A DNA stretch of 15,354 nucleotides from Bacillota bacterium (GCA_017627115.1 JAGAHK010000323.1:1-15354); one strand, 5' to 3'. Shown: positions 1-7,797, counted from the first letter of the stretch. Made by a program: numbers and translations. Notes: a model not told the origin generated them from the sequence alone.

Positions 1-320
1 AAAGTTTGCTGGAGGCCTCCGCAGACCTCGGTGCAAAGGGTGTATCGACTTTTTTTAGAATTATTTTACCCCTTACGGCAAGCGGTATATTTTCGGGCTC
101 GATAATGGTATTTATTCCCTCTCTCGGATACTTTTTTGTATCGGATATATTGGGAGGAGGAAACTCTGATATAATAGGCAACCTGATAGAAAGGCAGTTC
201 CAAAGCGGTAACAACTGGCCGCTGGGTGCAGCGTTATCTATGGTTCTTATTATTATAACTTTGCTTTTGGTAAAGTTATATCAAAAATGCGGCGGAGATA
301 TGGAAAGTCTGGGGGTGTAG
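1..320 (+). CDS. potB: Polyamine ABC transporter permease PotB, C-terminal part (partial at left edge)
   Basis: This is the C-terminal end of an inner-membrane permease for spermidine/putrescine import. The frame is open to the left edge (first full codon at 3), so the real start lies outside the window. The visible part begins at the EAA loop that docks on the ATPase (EASADLGAKGVSTFF, then PLTASGI). It continues into a hydrophobic helix with FIPSLGYFFVSDILGG, a PotB-like stretch, and ends with a last membrane helix (LGAALSMVLIIITLLLVK) and a short charged tail. The stop at 318-320 is followed by potC after 3 bases, so the two permeases are translationally coupled. The ATPase gene potA is expected upstream but cannot be seen. 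The assignment to polyamines rests on the potC-potD-patA context. Confidence 0.9.
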   Translation, partial: SLLEASADLGAKGVSTFFRIILPLTASGIFSGSIMVFIPSLGYFFVSDILGGGNSDIIGNLIERQFQSGNNWPLGAALSMVLIIITLLLVKLYQKCGGDMESLGV

Positions 321-323
321 TGT

Positions 324-1121
324 ATGACAAGAAAAAACAAAAAAAGGCTGCAAAAAGGCTTTTCGATTGTATACTGCTGTCTGATATATTTGTTTTTGTT
401 CCTGCCTATAACGGTTATAGTAACAAATTCATTCAATGCAACAACTTCCAAGCCATATATGACATGGAAAGGTTTTTCGACAGATTGGTATGGAAAGCTG
501 TTTGACAATACGGCATTGCTTGAATCTTTCGGCAACACAATGTTTATCGCAATAGTGTCAACACTGCTGGCGACAGCAATAGGAACCCTTGCGGCGGTAG
601 GTATGTATAAATATAAGTTCAAGGGTAAATCTGTTATAGATGCACTGTTATACATACCCGTAGTAATACCCGAAATAGTGTTGGGTATATCGCTTTTGAC
701 ATTGTTTTCAAACACCAATATACCAAGAGGGACATTGACACTTGTGCTTGCTCATACAACTTTCAGCATACCGTTTGTTGTATTTAATATAAGAGCAAGG
801 CTTTCGGGATATGATAAATCTATAGAAGAAGCATCTATGGATCTGGGTGCGGGACGGGTAAAAACATTTTTCAATATTACTCTTCCCGTACTTGCACCGG
901 GAATATTTGGCGGTGCGGTACTTGCGTTCACTCTATCCATAGATGATGTAATAATCAGTTACTTTACAAACGGTCAGACAAAAACATTTCCGCTGAAAGT
1001 AATGGAAAGTATAAAAAGCGGCGTATCACCCGATATAAATGCATTATCTGCACTTATACTTATCGGAACGATAATCTTTGTTGTGATAACACAATCGGGC
1101 GTTTTAAGTAGGAATAAATAA
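324..1121 (+). CDS. potC: Polyamine ABC transporter permease PotC
   Basis: This is the second integral-membrane subunit of a spermidine/putrescine importer, partnering PotB, the ATPase PotA and the binding protein PotD. At 265 residues it has the normal family length. A basic N-terminus (MTRKNKKRLQK) precedes the first helix (about 13-35), and about six hydrophobic segments follow. The ATPase-docking EAA loop is clear at about 168-193 (IEEASMDLGAGRVKTFF, then PVLAPGI). The stretch AFTLSIDDVIISYFTNG at about 201-217 is typical of PotC. Start ATG 324 lies 3 bases after the potB stop, and the next gene potD follows after 14 bases with an AGGAGG site. Function is assigned from motifs and gene order; whether it prefers putrescine or spermidine cannot be told from the permease. 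Confidence 0.95.
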   Translation: MTRKNKKRLQKGFSIVYCCLIYLFLFLPITVIVTNSFNATTSKPYMTWKGFSTDWYGKLFDNTALLESFGNTMFIAIVSTLLATAIGTLAAVGMYKYKFKGKSVIDALLYIPVVIPEIVLGISLLTLFSNTNIPRGTLTLVLAHTTFSIPFVVFNIRARLSGYDKSIEEASMDLGAGRVKTFFNITLPVLAPGIFGGAVLAFTLSIDDVIISYFTNGQTKTFPLKVMESIKSGVSPDINALSALILIGTIIFVVITQSGVLSRNK

Positions 1122-1135
1122 AGGAGGAGACTAAT

Positions 1136-2209
1136 ATGAAAAAAATTATAGCATTATTTACGGCAGCAGCAATGACATTGTCATTTACAGGCTGCGGAGG
1201 CGGTACTTCGGGCGAAACGGGCACAGGAGGAACGGCATCTGTGGGAGAAACCTTGAATTTATTTGTGTGGACGGAATATGTTCCGCAAAGCGTTATTGAT
1301 GATTTTACAAAGGAAACGGGTATAAAAGTCAATGTATCTACCTATTCATCAAACGAGGATATGCTTGCGAAAGTAAAGGCAGAATCGGAAGGAGCGTTTG
1401 ACATTATCCAGCCGAGCGACTATATGGTAGAACAATGCATCAATCAGGGCATTGTACAGGAAATAGATCTTTCAAAAATACCGAATTTTTCAAATATTGA
1501 CGAAAGTTATAAAAAACCTTCTTATGATCCCGAAGGTAAGTATTCCGTTCCTTATCTCGGGGGACTGGGCGGTATTGCGGTAAACAAAAAAATGATAACG
1601 GATGAGATCACCTCTTACGCAGACTTGTTCAAGCCCGATTATGCGGGACAGCTTGTGGTGCTTGATGATTTCAGACCCGTGATAGGAATTGCATCGGAGA
1701 GTCTGGGATACGATCTTAATGAGACTGACCCCAAAAAACTGGCTGATGTTAAAGAACAGGTAATGAAACTTAAAAACAATATAAAACTTTACGACAGTGA
1801 TTCTCCCAAATCGGCACTTATTGCGGGTGAATGTAATTTGGGTTTCTGCTGGAGTGCTGAGATCGCACTTGCAAATGCCGAAAATCCCGATATAGAGATA
1901 GTTTTCCCCGATGAAGGCGCATTTTTGTTCCTTGATAACTGGTGCATAACTTCGGGTTCTAAAAATATTGAGGCAGCACATAAGTTTATTGATTATATGT
2001 GCAGACCCGAAGTAATGCAGAAAGTTCTGGAGGAGTTCCCGTATCTTTGTCCAAACAAAGCGGCTGTTGAACTTATGGGAGAGGAATATACATCAAATCC
2101 CGCAAAGAACCCTCCTGCCGAGGTCATAGAAAAAGGTAATTATAATACAAACCTTGATAATGACACCATAGCGATCTACGACGAAATATGGACGGAGTTA
2201 AAAAAATAG
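1136..2209 (+). CDS. potD: Polyamine-binding lipoprotein PotD
   Basis: This is the extracellular substrate-binding subunit of the importer, 357 residues. It has a lipoprotein signal peptide: MKK, a hydrophobic core, then FTGC with the lipid-modified Cys at 20, followed by a Gly/Thr-rich linker, as expected for a Gram-positive anchor. Ligand-site segments of the PotD family are recognisable. LFVWTEYVP carries the Trp and Tyr seen near the start of E. coli PotD, PSDYMV has the Ser/Tyr pair, CWSAEIA has a Trp, and FLFLDNWCI has the Asp that binds an amine. The ribosome site AAGGAGGAG lies just upstream of ATG 1136. The gene sits between potC and the putrescine aminotransferase, which suggests putrescine as a main substrate; spermidine is equally possible from sequence alone. 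Confidence 0.93.
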   Translation: MKKIIALFTAAAMTLSFTGCGGGTSGETGTGGTASVGETLNLFVWTEYVPQSVIDDFTKETGIKVNVSTYSSNEDMLAKVKAESEGAFDIIQPSDYMVEQCINQGIVQEIDLSKIPNFSNIDESYKKPSYDPEGKYSVPYLGGLGGIAVNKKMITDEITSYADLFKPDYAGQLVVLDDFRPVIGIASESLGYDLNETDPKKLADVKEQVMKLKNNIKLYDSDSPKSALIAGECNLGFCWSAEIALANAENPDIEIVFPDEGAFLFLDNWCITSGSKNIEAAHKFIDYMCRPEVMQKVLEEFPYLCPNKAAVELMGEEYTSNPAKNPPAEVIEKGNYNTNLDNDTIAIYDEIWTELKK

Positions 2210-2255
2210 TGTTTTATAATTTTTTATAAGTTTTTATTGAAAGGAAGCGTTTTAA

Positions 2256-3608
2256 ATGGGTTACAGCGAAGTAAGCAAAGATTTGGAAAAGGTTTTGAAG
2301 TTTATCCACAGCGATAAACTTACAGACAAAGAAAAGGAGACTATTACCAACGATACGGTAGAGTATTTTGATAAATATGTAAGCCCCGGCTGGCTTAAGT
2401 ACAGGAAATCCGTTTCTACCAATTCCGCAACGGTAGAATGGACAGATCATGACAGTATTTGTGAGGGTTTGTACGGCGAAGAGTTTATAGATTGTCTCGG
2501 CGGTTTTGGTATTTACACCTGCGGTCACAGAAATCCGCAAATAATGGACACAGTAAAGGCACAGCTCGACCATCAGGCGCTGCACTCGCAGGAACTTCTC
2601 GATCCCTTGCGAGGATACCTTGCAAAGGCTGTTGCGGACATTACCCCGGGTGACCTTAAACACTGTTTCTTTACAAACGGAGGTGCCGAAGCTGTTGAAA
2701 TGGCACTTAAACTTGCAAGAATCGCAACGGGAGGACGCTGGTACATTTCAACGGTTGGTGCATTCCACGGAAAGAGTATGGGTGCTATATCAATGGGCGG
2801 CAAAAATACATACAGAGTGCCTTATACACCTATGGTACAGCAGGTACAGCACGTTGAATACGGCAATGCCGAAGACACAAGAAAAGCCATAAGAAATCTT
2901 ATAGCAGTCGGTGAAAAGGTAGCTGCCGTAATAGTTGAGCCCATTCAGGGCGAAGCAGGAATTATAGTTCCTTCGGACGGATATTTAAAAGAATTGAGAG
3001 AAATATGCGATGAATACAATGTAGCTCTTATATTTGATGAGATACAGACAGGCATGGGCAGAACGGGTACTATGTGGAGATGTGAATATGAGGGCGTTAC
3101 ACCCGATATTATGACATTCGGCAAGGCATTCGGCGGCGGTATAATGCCTATAACGGGTATAATATGCAGACCGCAAATGTGGACACAGGAACTGATAGAC
3201 AACCCTTGGCTTCTCGGCTCTCCCACATTCGGCGGTAACCCTGTATGCTGTGCGGCCGCACTTGCAACGATCAAATTTATGGTAGACAACGATATCCCGG
3301 GTGAGTGCAGCCGAAAGGGGGTTATTATCAAAGAAGGTCTTGAAAAGTTAAAAGCAAAGTATCCGACAGTTATTGATGATGTAAGAGGTACGGGACTTAT
3401 GCTTGCGGTTGAGTTCTGCAGATCCGATGTGGGTTACAGTGTTGCAAAAGGTCTTTTTGCAAGGGGTGTAATGACAGCGGGAACACTTGTAAATGCCAAG
3501 TGTATACGTTTCGAGCCTGCCGCTGTTATAACAGAAGAACAGATAGCGGCAGTGATAGAAAGAATGGACGAAGCACTGGCAGATACCAAAGCAGAATTTG
3601 GCTTGTAA
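2256..3608 (+). CDS. patA: Putrescine aminotransferase (class III, PLP-dependent)
   Basis: This enzyme transfers an amino group from putrescine to 2-oxoglutarate (or pyruvate), giving 4-aminobutyraldehyde, which cyclises to pyrroline. It is cytosolic, 450 residues. It follows E. coli PatA/YgjG closely throughout, including the N-terminal region YFDKYVSPGWLKYRKSV, EFIDCLGGFGIYTCGHRNP and the distinctive LHSQELLDPLR at about 109-119. PLP-site features are NGGAEAVE (about 141-148), FHGKS (170-174), DEIQTGMGRTG (261-271, Asp261 contacts the pyridine nitrogen) and Lys290 in TFGKAFGGG, the Schiff-base lysine. Start ATG 2256 is preceded by AAAGGAAG. The gene lies 46 bases after potD, so import and first catabolic step are probably co-expressed. 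Ornithine aminotransferase is a relative, but the YgjG-type signatures argue for putrescine or cadaverine. Confidence 0.93.
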   Translation: MGYSEVSKDLEKVLKFIHSDKLTDKEKETITNDTVEYFDKYVSPGWLKYRKSVSTNSATVEWTDHDSICEGLYGEEFIDCLGGFGIYTCGHRNPQIMDTVKAQLDHQALHSQELLDPLRGYLAKAVADITPGDLKHCFFTNGGAEAVEMALKLARIATGGRWYISTVGAFHGKSMGAISMGGKNTYRVPYTPMVQQVQHVEYGNAEDTRKAIRNLIAVGEKVAAVIVEPIQGEAGIIVPSDGYLKELREICDEYNVALIFDEIQTGMGRTGTMWRCEYEGVTPDIMTFGKAFGGGIMPITGIICRPQMWTQELIDNPWLLGSPTFGGNPVCCAAALATIKFMVDNDIPGECSRKGVIIKEGLEKLKAKYPTVIDDVRGTGLMLAVEFCRSDVGYSVAKGLFARGVMTAGTLVNAKCIRFEPAAVITEEQIAAVIERMDEALADTKAEFGL

Positions 3609-3626
3609 AATTTATATATCCCCTAT

Positions 3627-3676
3627 GCGGCGGCTTGTCTATAGACTATGTATTGCATCTTTGGGCAAGCTGCCGC
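3627..3676 (+). other. Intra-operon stem-loop between patA and the aldehyde dehydrogenase gene
   Basis: Arms GCGGCGGCTTG (3627-3637) and CAAGCTGCCGC (3666-3676) pair over 11 positions with a single G-U wobble. Four more pairs inward (two of them wobbles) extend the stem to 3641/3662. A perfect 10-base palindrome, GTCTATAGAC, lies at 3637-3646. The downstream bases (TTATATTGAAAC) are not a real U-tract, so this is a poor terminator. It may be an mRNA processing or stability element that sets the ratio of upstream to downstream products. It occupies most of the 115-base gap, the longest gap inside this operon. Confidence 0.5.
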
Positions 3677-3704
3677 TTATATTGAAACATAAAAAGAAAT
3701 TTTC

Positions 3705-3714
3705 GGAAAGGGAA
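3705..3714 (+). promoter_or_regulatory. Ribosome binding site deciding the start of the aldehyde dehydrogenase gene
   Basis: GGAAAGGGAA precedes two possible in-frame starts, GTG 3718 and ATG 3724. Aligning AAGG (3708-3711) to the anti-SD puts the end of the SD window about 9 bases before ATG 3724 but only about 3 before GTG 3718. ATG 3724 also gives the usual family N-terminus (MELKLNYIDGEW). An ATG at 3714 is out of frame and soon meets a stop. Confidence 0.6.
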
Positions 3715-3723
3715 TGAGTGTTT

Positions 3724-5205
3724 ATGGAGTTAAAACTTAATTATATAGACGGTGAATGGAAAGAAGCCTTGGGCGGCGGTAAACGAGAAGTAATAAACCC
3801 CGCAACGGGAGAATTACTTGCCTATACCACGGAAAGTACGGAAAATGATACAATAGAAGCTATTGCCGCAGCGAAAAGATCGTTCTACAAAACAAGACAG
3901 TGGCGTGATACGGATGGCCAGGACAGATCGGATATGCTGCTTAAAATAGCGGATATAATGGAAAAATACAAGGATGAATTGGCAAAACTCGATACACTTG
4001 ACAACGGCAAGCCTTTAAGAGAATCCGAAGGCGATGTAAGTGATGCAATACATTGTTTCAGATATTATGCAGGGCTTATAACTGCGCCAAGCGGATATAC
4101 TTACGAGGTAAATAACGGTTTCGGTAAAATGCACTCATATACCGTTGCCGAGCCTGTTGGTGTCATCGGTCAGATAACACCGTGGAATTATCCGCTGCTT
4201 ATGTCGGTATGGAAACTTGCTCCCGCTCTTGCAGCGGGAAACTCGGTGGTTTTCAAACCCAGTTCAAACTGTCCTCTTTCTACGGTAAAATTATTTGAGA
4301 TATTTGAAGAAGCGGGGCTTCCGAAAGGCTGTGCAAATCTGGTTCTCGGTTCGGGCGGCTCGGTAGGCCATACTATTGCCGCTTCACCCGATGTGGATAT
4401 GGTGACTTTTACGGGGTCAACAAAAGTCGGACAGTCGATAATGTCCGATGCCGTGGGCAATCTTAAAAAGATAGGCCTTGAACTTGGAGGCAAATCGCCC
4501 AATGTGATATTTGCCGATACAGATATTGACAGTGCTGTGGAATGGGCTATGATAGGTACATTTTTTAACCAGGGACAGGTTTGTTCGGCTTGTGCAAGAA
4601 TATATGTACAGGAAGAAATACACGATGAATTTGTGGAAAAATTGGTAAAAAAGGCAGAAGCAATGACCATAGGCAACGGACTTGATAACCCCGATATAGG
4701 TCCGTTAGTTTCGGAAAGTCAAATGAACAAGGTGCTTGGCTACATAGAAAAAGGCAAGGCAGAGGGCGCAAAACTTATGTGCGGCGGTTACAGGGTGACC
4801 GACGGAGAACTTGCCAAAGGATATTTTGTAAGACCTGCGGTTTTTGATAACTGCACACAGGATATGACGATAGTAAAAGAGGAAATATTCGGCCCCGTAT
4901 GTTCGATAGTTACTTTTAAAACAGAGGAAGAGGCAATAGCTATGGCAAATGATACACAGTACGGTCTTGCAGGTGCGATATTCACAAATGACAGCGCAAG
5001 GGCAATAAGGGTTATGAAAGAAATTCGTGCAGGCATTATGTGGATAAATTGCTGTGAGCCCACATTCAATCAGGCTCCATGGGGCGGTTATAAAATGAGC
5101 GGTATCGGCAGAGAACTGGGGGTATACGGTCTGGAAGAATATCAGGAGATAAAGCAGGTCAATATCAATCTTAATAAAGGCGTGCTTGGATGGTATGAAA
5201 ATTAA
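3724..5205 (+). CDS. Aldehyde dehydrogenase, probably 4-aminobutyraldehyde dehydrogenase
   Basis: This NAD(P)-dependent aldehyde dehydrogenase (493 residues from ATG 3724) is predicted to oxidise 4-aminobutyraldehyde to GABA, the step after PatA. Catalytic residues are present: Asn155 in ITPWNYP, Lys178 in VVFKPS, Glu253 in LELGGKSPN and the nucleophile Cys287 in NQGQVCSA. TFTGST at 228-233 is the coenzyme-fold glycine motif, and KEEIFGPV and the C-terminal APWGGYKMSGIGRELG are classic. The last motif, preceded by a Cys-rich WINCCEP, places it with betaine-aldehyde / aminoaldehyde dehydrogenases (GbsA and PatD relatives) rather than with succinate-semialdehyde dehydrogenases. Substrate choice is inferred from its position between patA and gabT; betaine aldehyde remains possible, but no choline gene is seen nearby. 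The gap to gabT is 21 bases. Confidence 0.9.
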   Translation: MELKLNYIDGEWKEALGGGKREVINPATGELLAYTTESTENDTIEAIAAAKRSFYKTRQWRDTDGQDRSDMLLKIADIMEKYKDELAKLDTLDNGKPLRESEGDVSDAIHCFRYYAGLITAPSGYTYEVNNGFGKMHSYTVAEPVGVIGQITPWNYPLLMSVWKLAPALAAGNSVVFKPSSNCPLSTVKLFEIFEEAGLPKGCANLVLGSGGSVGHTIAASPDVDMVTFTGSTKVGQSIMSDAVGNLKKIGLELGGKSPNVIFADTDIDSAVEWAMIGTFFNQGQVCSACARIYVQEEIHDEFVEKLVKKAEAMTIGNGLDNPDIGPLVSESQMNKVLGYIEKGKAEGAKLMCGGYRVTDGELAKGYFVRPAVFDNCTQDMTIVKEEIFGPVCSIVTFKTEEEAIAMANDTQYGLAGAIFTNDSARAIRVMKEIRAGIMWINCCEPTFNQAPWGGYKMSGIGRELGVYGLEEYQEIKQVNINLNKGVLGWYEN

Positions 5206-5226
5206 AATGTTATGGAGTGAGATATT

Positions 5227-6591
5227 ATGTTAAAAAAAGAAGATCTGCCAATTATTGTCACGGGAAAAGTTCCGGGAGAAAAAGCAGCAAAACTGCTTGA
5301 AAGAAGAAATAATGCGATCCCATCGGCACTTTGCGGAAAGACATACCCTGTGTGTATTGCAAAGGGCAAAGGTGCGTTGATAGAGGATGTTGACGGAAAC
5401 AGATTTCTGGATTTTATAGGCGGTGTAGGCGTTCTTAATATCGGCTATTCCAATGATGAAGTCATTGAAGCGGTAAAACAACAGTCGGAAAAATATTTTC
5501 ATTGCATTTTTAATGTTGTTGCACACGAAGGATATATCGAGCTTTCGGAAAAACTCAACGAATTAATGCCTTGCAGAGGCAAGGAGAAAAAAACATACTT
5601 TGCAAACAGCGGAGCAGAAGCGGATGAAAATGCAATAAAAGTTGCCAAGGCTTATACGGGAAGAAAAGGTATAATATGCTTTTCGGGAGCTTTTCACGGC
5701 AGAACGAATCTTGCAATGGCTCTTACGGCAAAGAAAGCGTATTCAAAAGGTATGGGACCGTTTCCATCGGATATTTACCGTGCCGAATACCCATATCTTT
5801 ACAGAGCGCCAAAAGGCTTTTCAAGAACCGAAGCCATAGATTATTATTTGGAAAAACTTACCTGTCTTTTTGATGAAGCTGCACCCGCAAGCGATATAGC
5901 GGCTATGATAATCGAACCGATCCAGGGTGAGGGCGGCTTCATTCCCGCACCTATCGAATGGGTAAAGGCTGTCAGAAAAATATGTGACGATAACGGTATT
6001 TTAATGATAGCTGATGAGGTACAGTGTGGTAATTGCAGAAGCGGCAGATATTACGCAAGTGAATACTGGAAAGAAGCAGGAGCAGCACCGGATATTATAA
6101 CAACAGCCAAATCTTTGGGGGCAGGCCTTCCTATAAGTGCAATAACGGCAAGCAAAGAAATTATGGATAGCGTTCCTGCGGGTACGATAGGCGGAACATA
6201 TTGCGGTAATCCTCTTTCCTGTGCATCGGCTTTAAAGGCGATGGAAATATATAAACGTGATAATTATGCAAAAAAAGCCGAAGATATTGGTTTAAAAGTA
6301 AGGTCATTCTTTGAAGAACTTATGAAAGATAATGAGGAAATAGGCGATATACGAGGTATCGGTTCCATGCTCGGTATTGAGTTTGTTAAAACCAAAGAGG
6401 GAAAAGAGCCTGCTTCTCAACTTGTATCGGACATTATTGCAAATGCTTTGCAAAACGGTCTGCTGCTTGAAAATGCAGGAAGTCACGGTAATGTTATCAG
6501 ATTTCTTGCACCGCTTTGCATAAGTGACGAACAGCTTGAAACGGGTCTTGAAATATTTAAAAAGTCTTTTATGCAGGCAAAGGAGAAATAA
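5227..6591 (+). CDS. gabT: 4-aminobutyrate (GABA) aminotransferase
   Basis: This class III PLP aminotransferase of 454 residues is predicted to convert GABA and 2-oxoglutarate to succinate semialdehyde and glutamate. It aligns with E. coli GabT over its whole length: FLDFIGGVGVLNIGY (about 60-74), ANSGAEADENAIKVA (126-140), FSGAFHGRT (152-160), IIEPIQGEGGF (228-238), Asp263 in IADEVQ, Lys295 in TTAKSLGAG (Schiff-base lysine), and GGTYCGNPLSC (322-332). It is a clear paralogue, not a duplicate, of the upstream PatA. An oddity is the segment after DEVQ: the family normally has [S/T]GxGR[T/S]G, whereas here it is CGNCRSG (267-273), giving a Cys-x-x-Cys next to the active site. The next gene starts 1 base after its stop, with its ribosome site AGGAG inside gabT. 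Confidence 0.9.
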   Translation: MLKKEDLPIIVTGKVPGEKAAKLLERRNNAIPSALCGKTYPVCIAKGKGALIEDVDGNRFLDFIGGVGVLNIGYSNDEVIEAVKQQSEKYFHCIFNVVAHEGYIELSEKLNELMPCRGKEKKTYFANSGAEADENAIKVAKAYTGRKGIICFSGAFHGRTNLAMALTAKKAYSKGMGPFPSDIYRAEYPYLYRAPKGFSRTEAIDYYLEKLTCLFDEAAPASDIAAMIIEPIQGEGGFIPAPIEWVKAVRKICDDNGILMIADEVQCGNCRSGRYYASEYWKEAGAAPDIITTAKSLGAGLPISAITASKEIMDSVPAGTIGGTYCGNPLSCASALKAMEIYKRDNYAKKAEDIGLKVRSFFEELMKDNEEIGDIRGIGSMLGIEFVKTKEGKEPASQLVSDIIANALQNGLLLENAGSHGNVIRFLAPLCISDEQLETGLEIFKKSFMQAKEK

Positions 6592-6592
6592 A

Positions 6593-7723
6593 ATGAATTT
6601 TAATTATTATTTGCCTGTAAACCTGATATTCGGATGCGGTGTAATTGAAACAGCGGGAAATGTCGCAAAAAAATACGGCAGTAAAGCCCTTGTTGTAACA
6701 GGAAAAGCGAGCACTAAAAAAACGGGACTTCTTGACAAAATTATCACGATTTTAAAAAAATCGGAAATATCAAGTGTTGTTTTTGATGAGGTTGAACCAA
6801 ACCCGCTGACCACAACAGCACATAAAGCAGCCGAAATAATAAAAGCCCAAAATTGTGATATGGTTATCGGTGTCGGCGGCGGAAGCATAATGGACTGTGC
6901 AAAAGCTGCTGCATTTATTGCTTGTAATGACGGAGATATAAACGAGTATATTTTTAACAAAAAAACAAGCGAAAAAGCATTGCCTGTCATTCTTATACCA
7001 ACGACCTGCGGTACGGGAAGCGAGGGCAACGGATTTGCTGTACTTACAAATCCCGAAAACGGTGATAAAAAATCATTGAGATGCAATGCCATAGTTCCGA
7101 AATCATCTATAATTGATCCCGATTGTATGAAAACAATGCCCAAACACATACTTGCATCTGTAGGATTTGATGCGCTGTGCCATAACATAGAAGCCTATAC
7201 ATCAAAAATTGCCCAGCCATTTACCGATATATTGAGTTTATATGCCATAAAACTTATTTCCGATGATCTTGTAAATGTATACAACGACCCGGAATATGCA
7301 GAGGGTTGGAACAATATAACTCTTGCAAGTACGATAGGCGGTATGGTCATAAACACGGCAGGTGTAACTCTCGCTCATGGCATGGAACATCCTGTAAGCG
7401 GATTGAAAAATGTTGTTCACTGAAAAGGTCTTGCAGCTTTGACACCTGTTGTAACAGAAGCATCTTATGTCGGAAATACAGCAAAATATACGCAAATAGC
7501 AAAAACTATGGGCGGAAATGAAGCTGCCGATTGTCCGAGAATAATAAGAAAACTTTTAAAGGCTATAGATTTGGAATGCACTCTTTCCGAACTCGGTATA
7601 CAGGAAAAAGACATTCCTTGGCTGACTGAAAACTGTATAAAAGTATCATCAGCGAATATAGCAAATAATCCCGTTGTATTCTCATACGAGGAAATTGTGG
7701 AACTGTATAAAAAATCATTATAA
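6593..7723 (+). pseudogene. Iron-containing alcohol dehydrogenase, interrupted by in-frame TGA (candidate 4-hydroxybutyrate dehydrogenase)
   Basis: This group III metal-dependent alcohol dehydrogenase is predicted to reduce succinate semialdehyde to 4-hydroxybutyrate with NAD(P)H. ATG 6593 has AGGAG 7 bases upstream. Family motifs are intact: GVGGGSIMD (93-101, dinucleotide binding), PTTCGTGSE (136-144), and metal ligands Asp193, His197, His262 and His276 (with His266 in MEHPVSG). Codon 277, directly after His276, is TGA (7421-7423). The same frame then continues without interruption for 99 codons (KGLAALTPVV, then PWLTENC and VFSYEEIVELYKK) to TAA at 7721-7723. The family has HGxGLA here, so TGA replaces an expected Gly (GGA to TGA is one base). 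Total length, 376 codons, is normal. Without readthrough the product is 276 residues and lacks the C-terminal helical part. Nonsense mutation or sequencing error is most likely; recoding is not excluded. Confidence 0.85.
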
Positions 7724-7726
7724 TTT

Positions 7727-7762
7727 TGCAAGAACGCGGGATAAAACTTGCATTTTATTCTT
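7727..7762 (+). terminator. Weak terminator-like hairpin after the dehydrogenase gene
   Basis: TGCAAG (7727-7732) and CTTGCA (7747-7752) form a perfect 6-bp stem with a 14-base loop, followed by TTTTATTCTT. It lies 3 bases after the stop codon. The stem is short and the loop large, so termination would be leaky. Its position between the catabolic operon and a fresh consensus promoter supports the role. Confidence 0.4.
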
Positions 7763-7789
7763 GACAAACATCCGATAAAATGATATTAT
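7761..7789 (+). promoter_or_regulatory. Consensus sigma-A promoter for the ATP-grasp operon
   Basis: The -35 box TTGACA (7761-7766) matches consensus exactly. It is separated by 17 bases from the -10 box TATTAT (7784-7789), one mismatch from TATAAT. Predicted transcription start is about 7796-7798, 76-78 bases before the first gene. It marks the ATP-grasp cluster as its own transcription unit, separate from the polyamine operon. Confidence 0.85.
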
Positions 7790-7797
7790 AATTGCAT

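Noticed and set aside
2215..2220. TATAAT before patA as a separate promoter
   Set aside because: The bases 17 upstream (ACGGAG) do not resemble a -35 box, and there is no correctly spaced extended -10 TG. It is probably chance in an AT-rich gap.
4188..4676. Long open frame on the minus strand inside the aldehyde dehydrogenase gene
   Set aside because: It is antisense to a strongly conserved coding region, has no ribosome site or recognisable protein features, and is a codon-bias shadow. Similar antisense frames elsewhere were dismissed for the same reason.
6524..6592. Longer start for the iron-dependent dehydrogenase, extending back inside gabT
   Set aside because: The extension reads gabT sequence in another frame and has no family similarity. 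ATG 6593 has AGGAG 7 bases upstream and gives the usual N-terminus.
7421..7423. Genome-wide UGA reassignment (to Gly or Trp) explaining the in-frame TGA
   Set aside because: The other genes in the window have no in-frame TGA, use GGN for Gly and TGG for Trp, and potC-neighbouring and ATGA-overlap genes end at TGA as a true stop.
7446..7457. Small hairpin downstream of the TGA as a firm SECIS element
   Set aside because: The stem is only 4-5 bp and lies in ordinary coding sequence; hairpins of this size occur by chance. It is kept only as a point to test, not as a feature.
7439..7723. The 3' part of the dehydrogenase as a separate small gene starting at TTG 7439
   Set aside because: It continues the dehydrogenase frame and its family motifs without a break. 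The TTG lies inside a conserved stretch, and only a chance AAAAGG precedes it.
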